64,000 bases of DNA. It comes from Batillaria attramentaria (taxonomy: Eukaryota; Mollusca; Gastropoda; Batillariidae). The notes under the pieces are model-generated. The model was given only the letters and a program-made list of their open reading frames with translations. It did no database searches and was not told the DNA's origin. The position numbers and the translations under genes are program-made. The stretch spans positions 244,501-308,500 of the forward strand of contig JACVVK020000547.1 of assembly GCA_018292915.2 (NCBI GenBank), written 5' to 3'. Positions 63,902-64,000 of the stretch are shown here, in pieces; within the stretch, counting starts at the first letter, position 1, and the number at the start of each line of letters is the position of its first letter.

Positions 63902-64000
63902 GGCAGACGTCGTATGCGGACGGCTGAGATTTCCTCGCTTGCACGGCCATTAAACGTCAGTGTGTTGGATTCGAAACACTACTAATCTACAACATAGGGA

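Noticed and set aside
55433..64000. MLH1 exons 1-8
   Set aside because: I looked on the minus strand for the GFRGEALASI, QIQDNGTGI and FGNAVS blocks and saw none. They are presumed to lie beyond 64000.

Overview
This is eukaryotic genomic DNA, most likely from a mollusc and probably a gastropod. The species call is inference. It rests on spliced animal coding exons, many long CA/GT tracts, several tRNA-headed SINE families, LINE tails ending in (ATT)n, and abundant non-autonomous DNA transposons. No bacterial operon, rRNA, CRISPR array or intact autonomous element was seen.

One conserved gene is certain: the mismatch-repair ATPase MLH1, on the minus strand. Four consecutive exons lie at 55320-55432, 18229-18322, 15460-15613 and 10239-10320. 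Splice sites are canonical and the reading frame is continuous across every junction. The first three are 113, 94 and 154 bp, the sizes I know for human MLH1 exons 9, 10 and 11, so those names are used here. Exons 1-8 should lie beyond 64000, and the 3' exons below position 1. Intron 9 is about 37.0 kb (18323-55319), intron 10 is 2.6 kb, and intron 11 is 5.1 kb.

Almost everything else is intronic repeat DNA. SINE family A (tRNA head, body with GATATCACCC, CACCC-rich tail) has about 19 copies. SINE family B (about 400 bp, 3' hairpin plus (ATT)n) has 11. SINE family C has three copies, and one further tRNA-headed element is called D. LINE 3' ends occur at 11619-11955 and 12971-13521. DNA elements include a PIF/Harbinger relic with a CAG target duplication (51099-52339), a Tc1/mariner-type MITE with TA duplication (12120-12542), a 1.7-kb element with about 240-bp inverted ends (38494-40195) sitting inside an older MITE, and several foldback families. 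Many minisatellites are also present, some with SINEs inserted into them.

A 315-codon ORF at 24649-25596 (minus), inside intron 9, is the only other long non-repetitive reading frame. Its 3' side looks retroposed. Weaker coding-like pieces lie at 56879-57178, 33073-33719, 61765-62150, 62963-63220 and 63599-63901.

I did not find a new multi-gene biological system. The most notable features are the very large MLH1 intron, a 3' hairpin shared by SINE B and the local LINEs, a chimera between a palindromic repeat and a SINE tail, and several layered insertions whose order can be read from the sequence.
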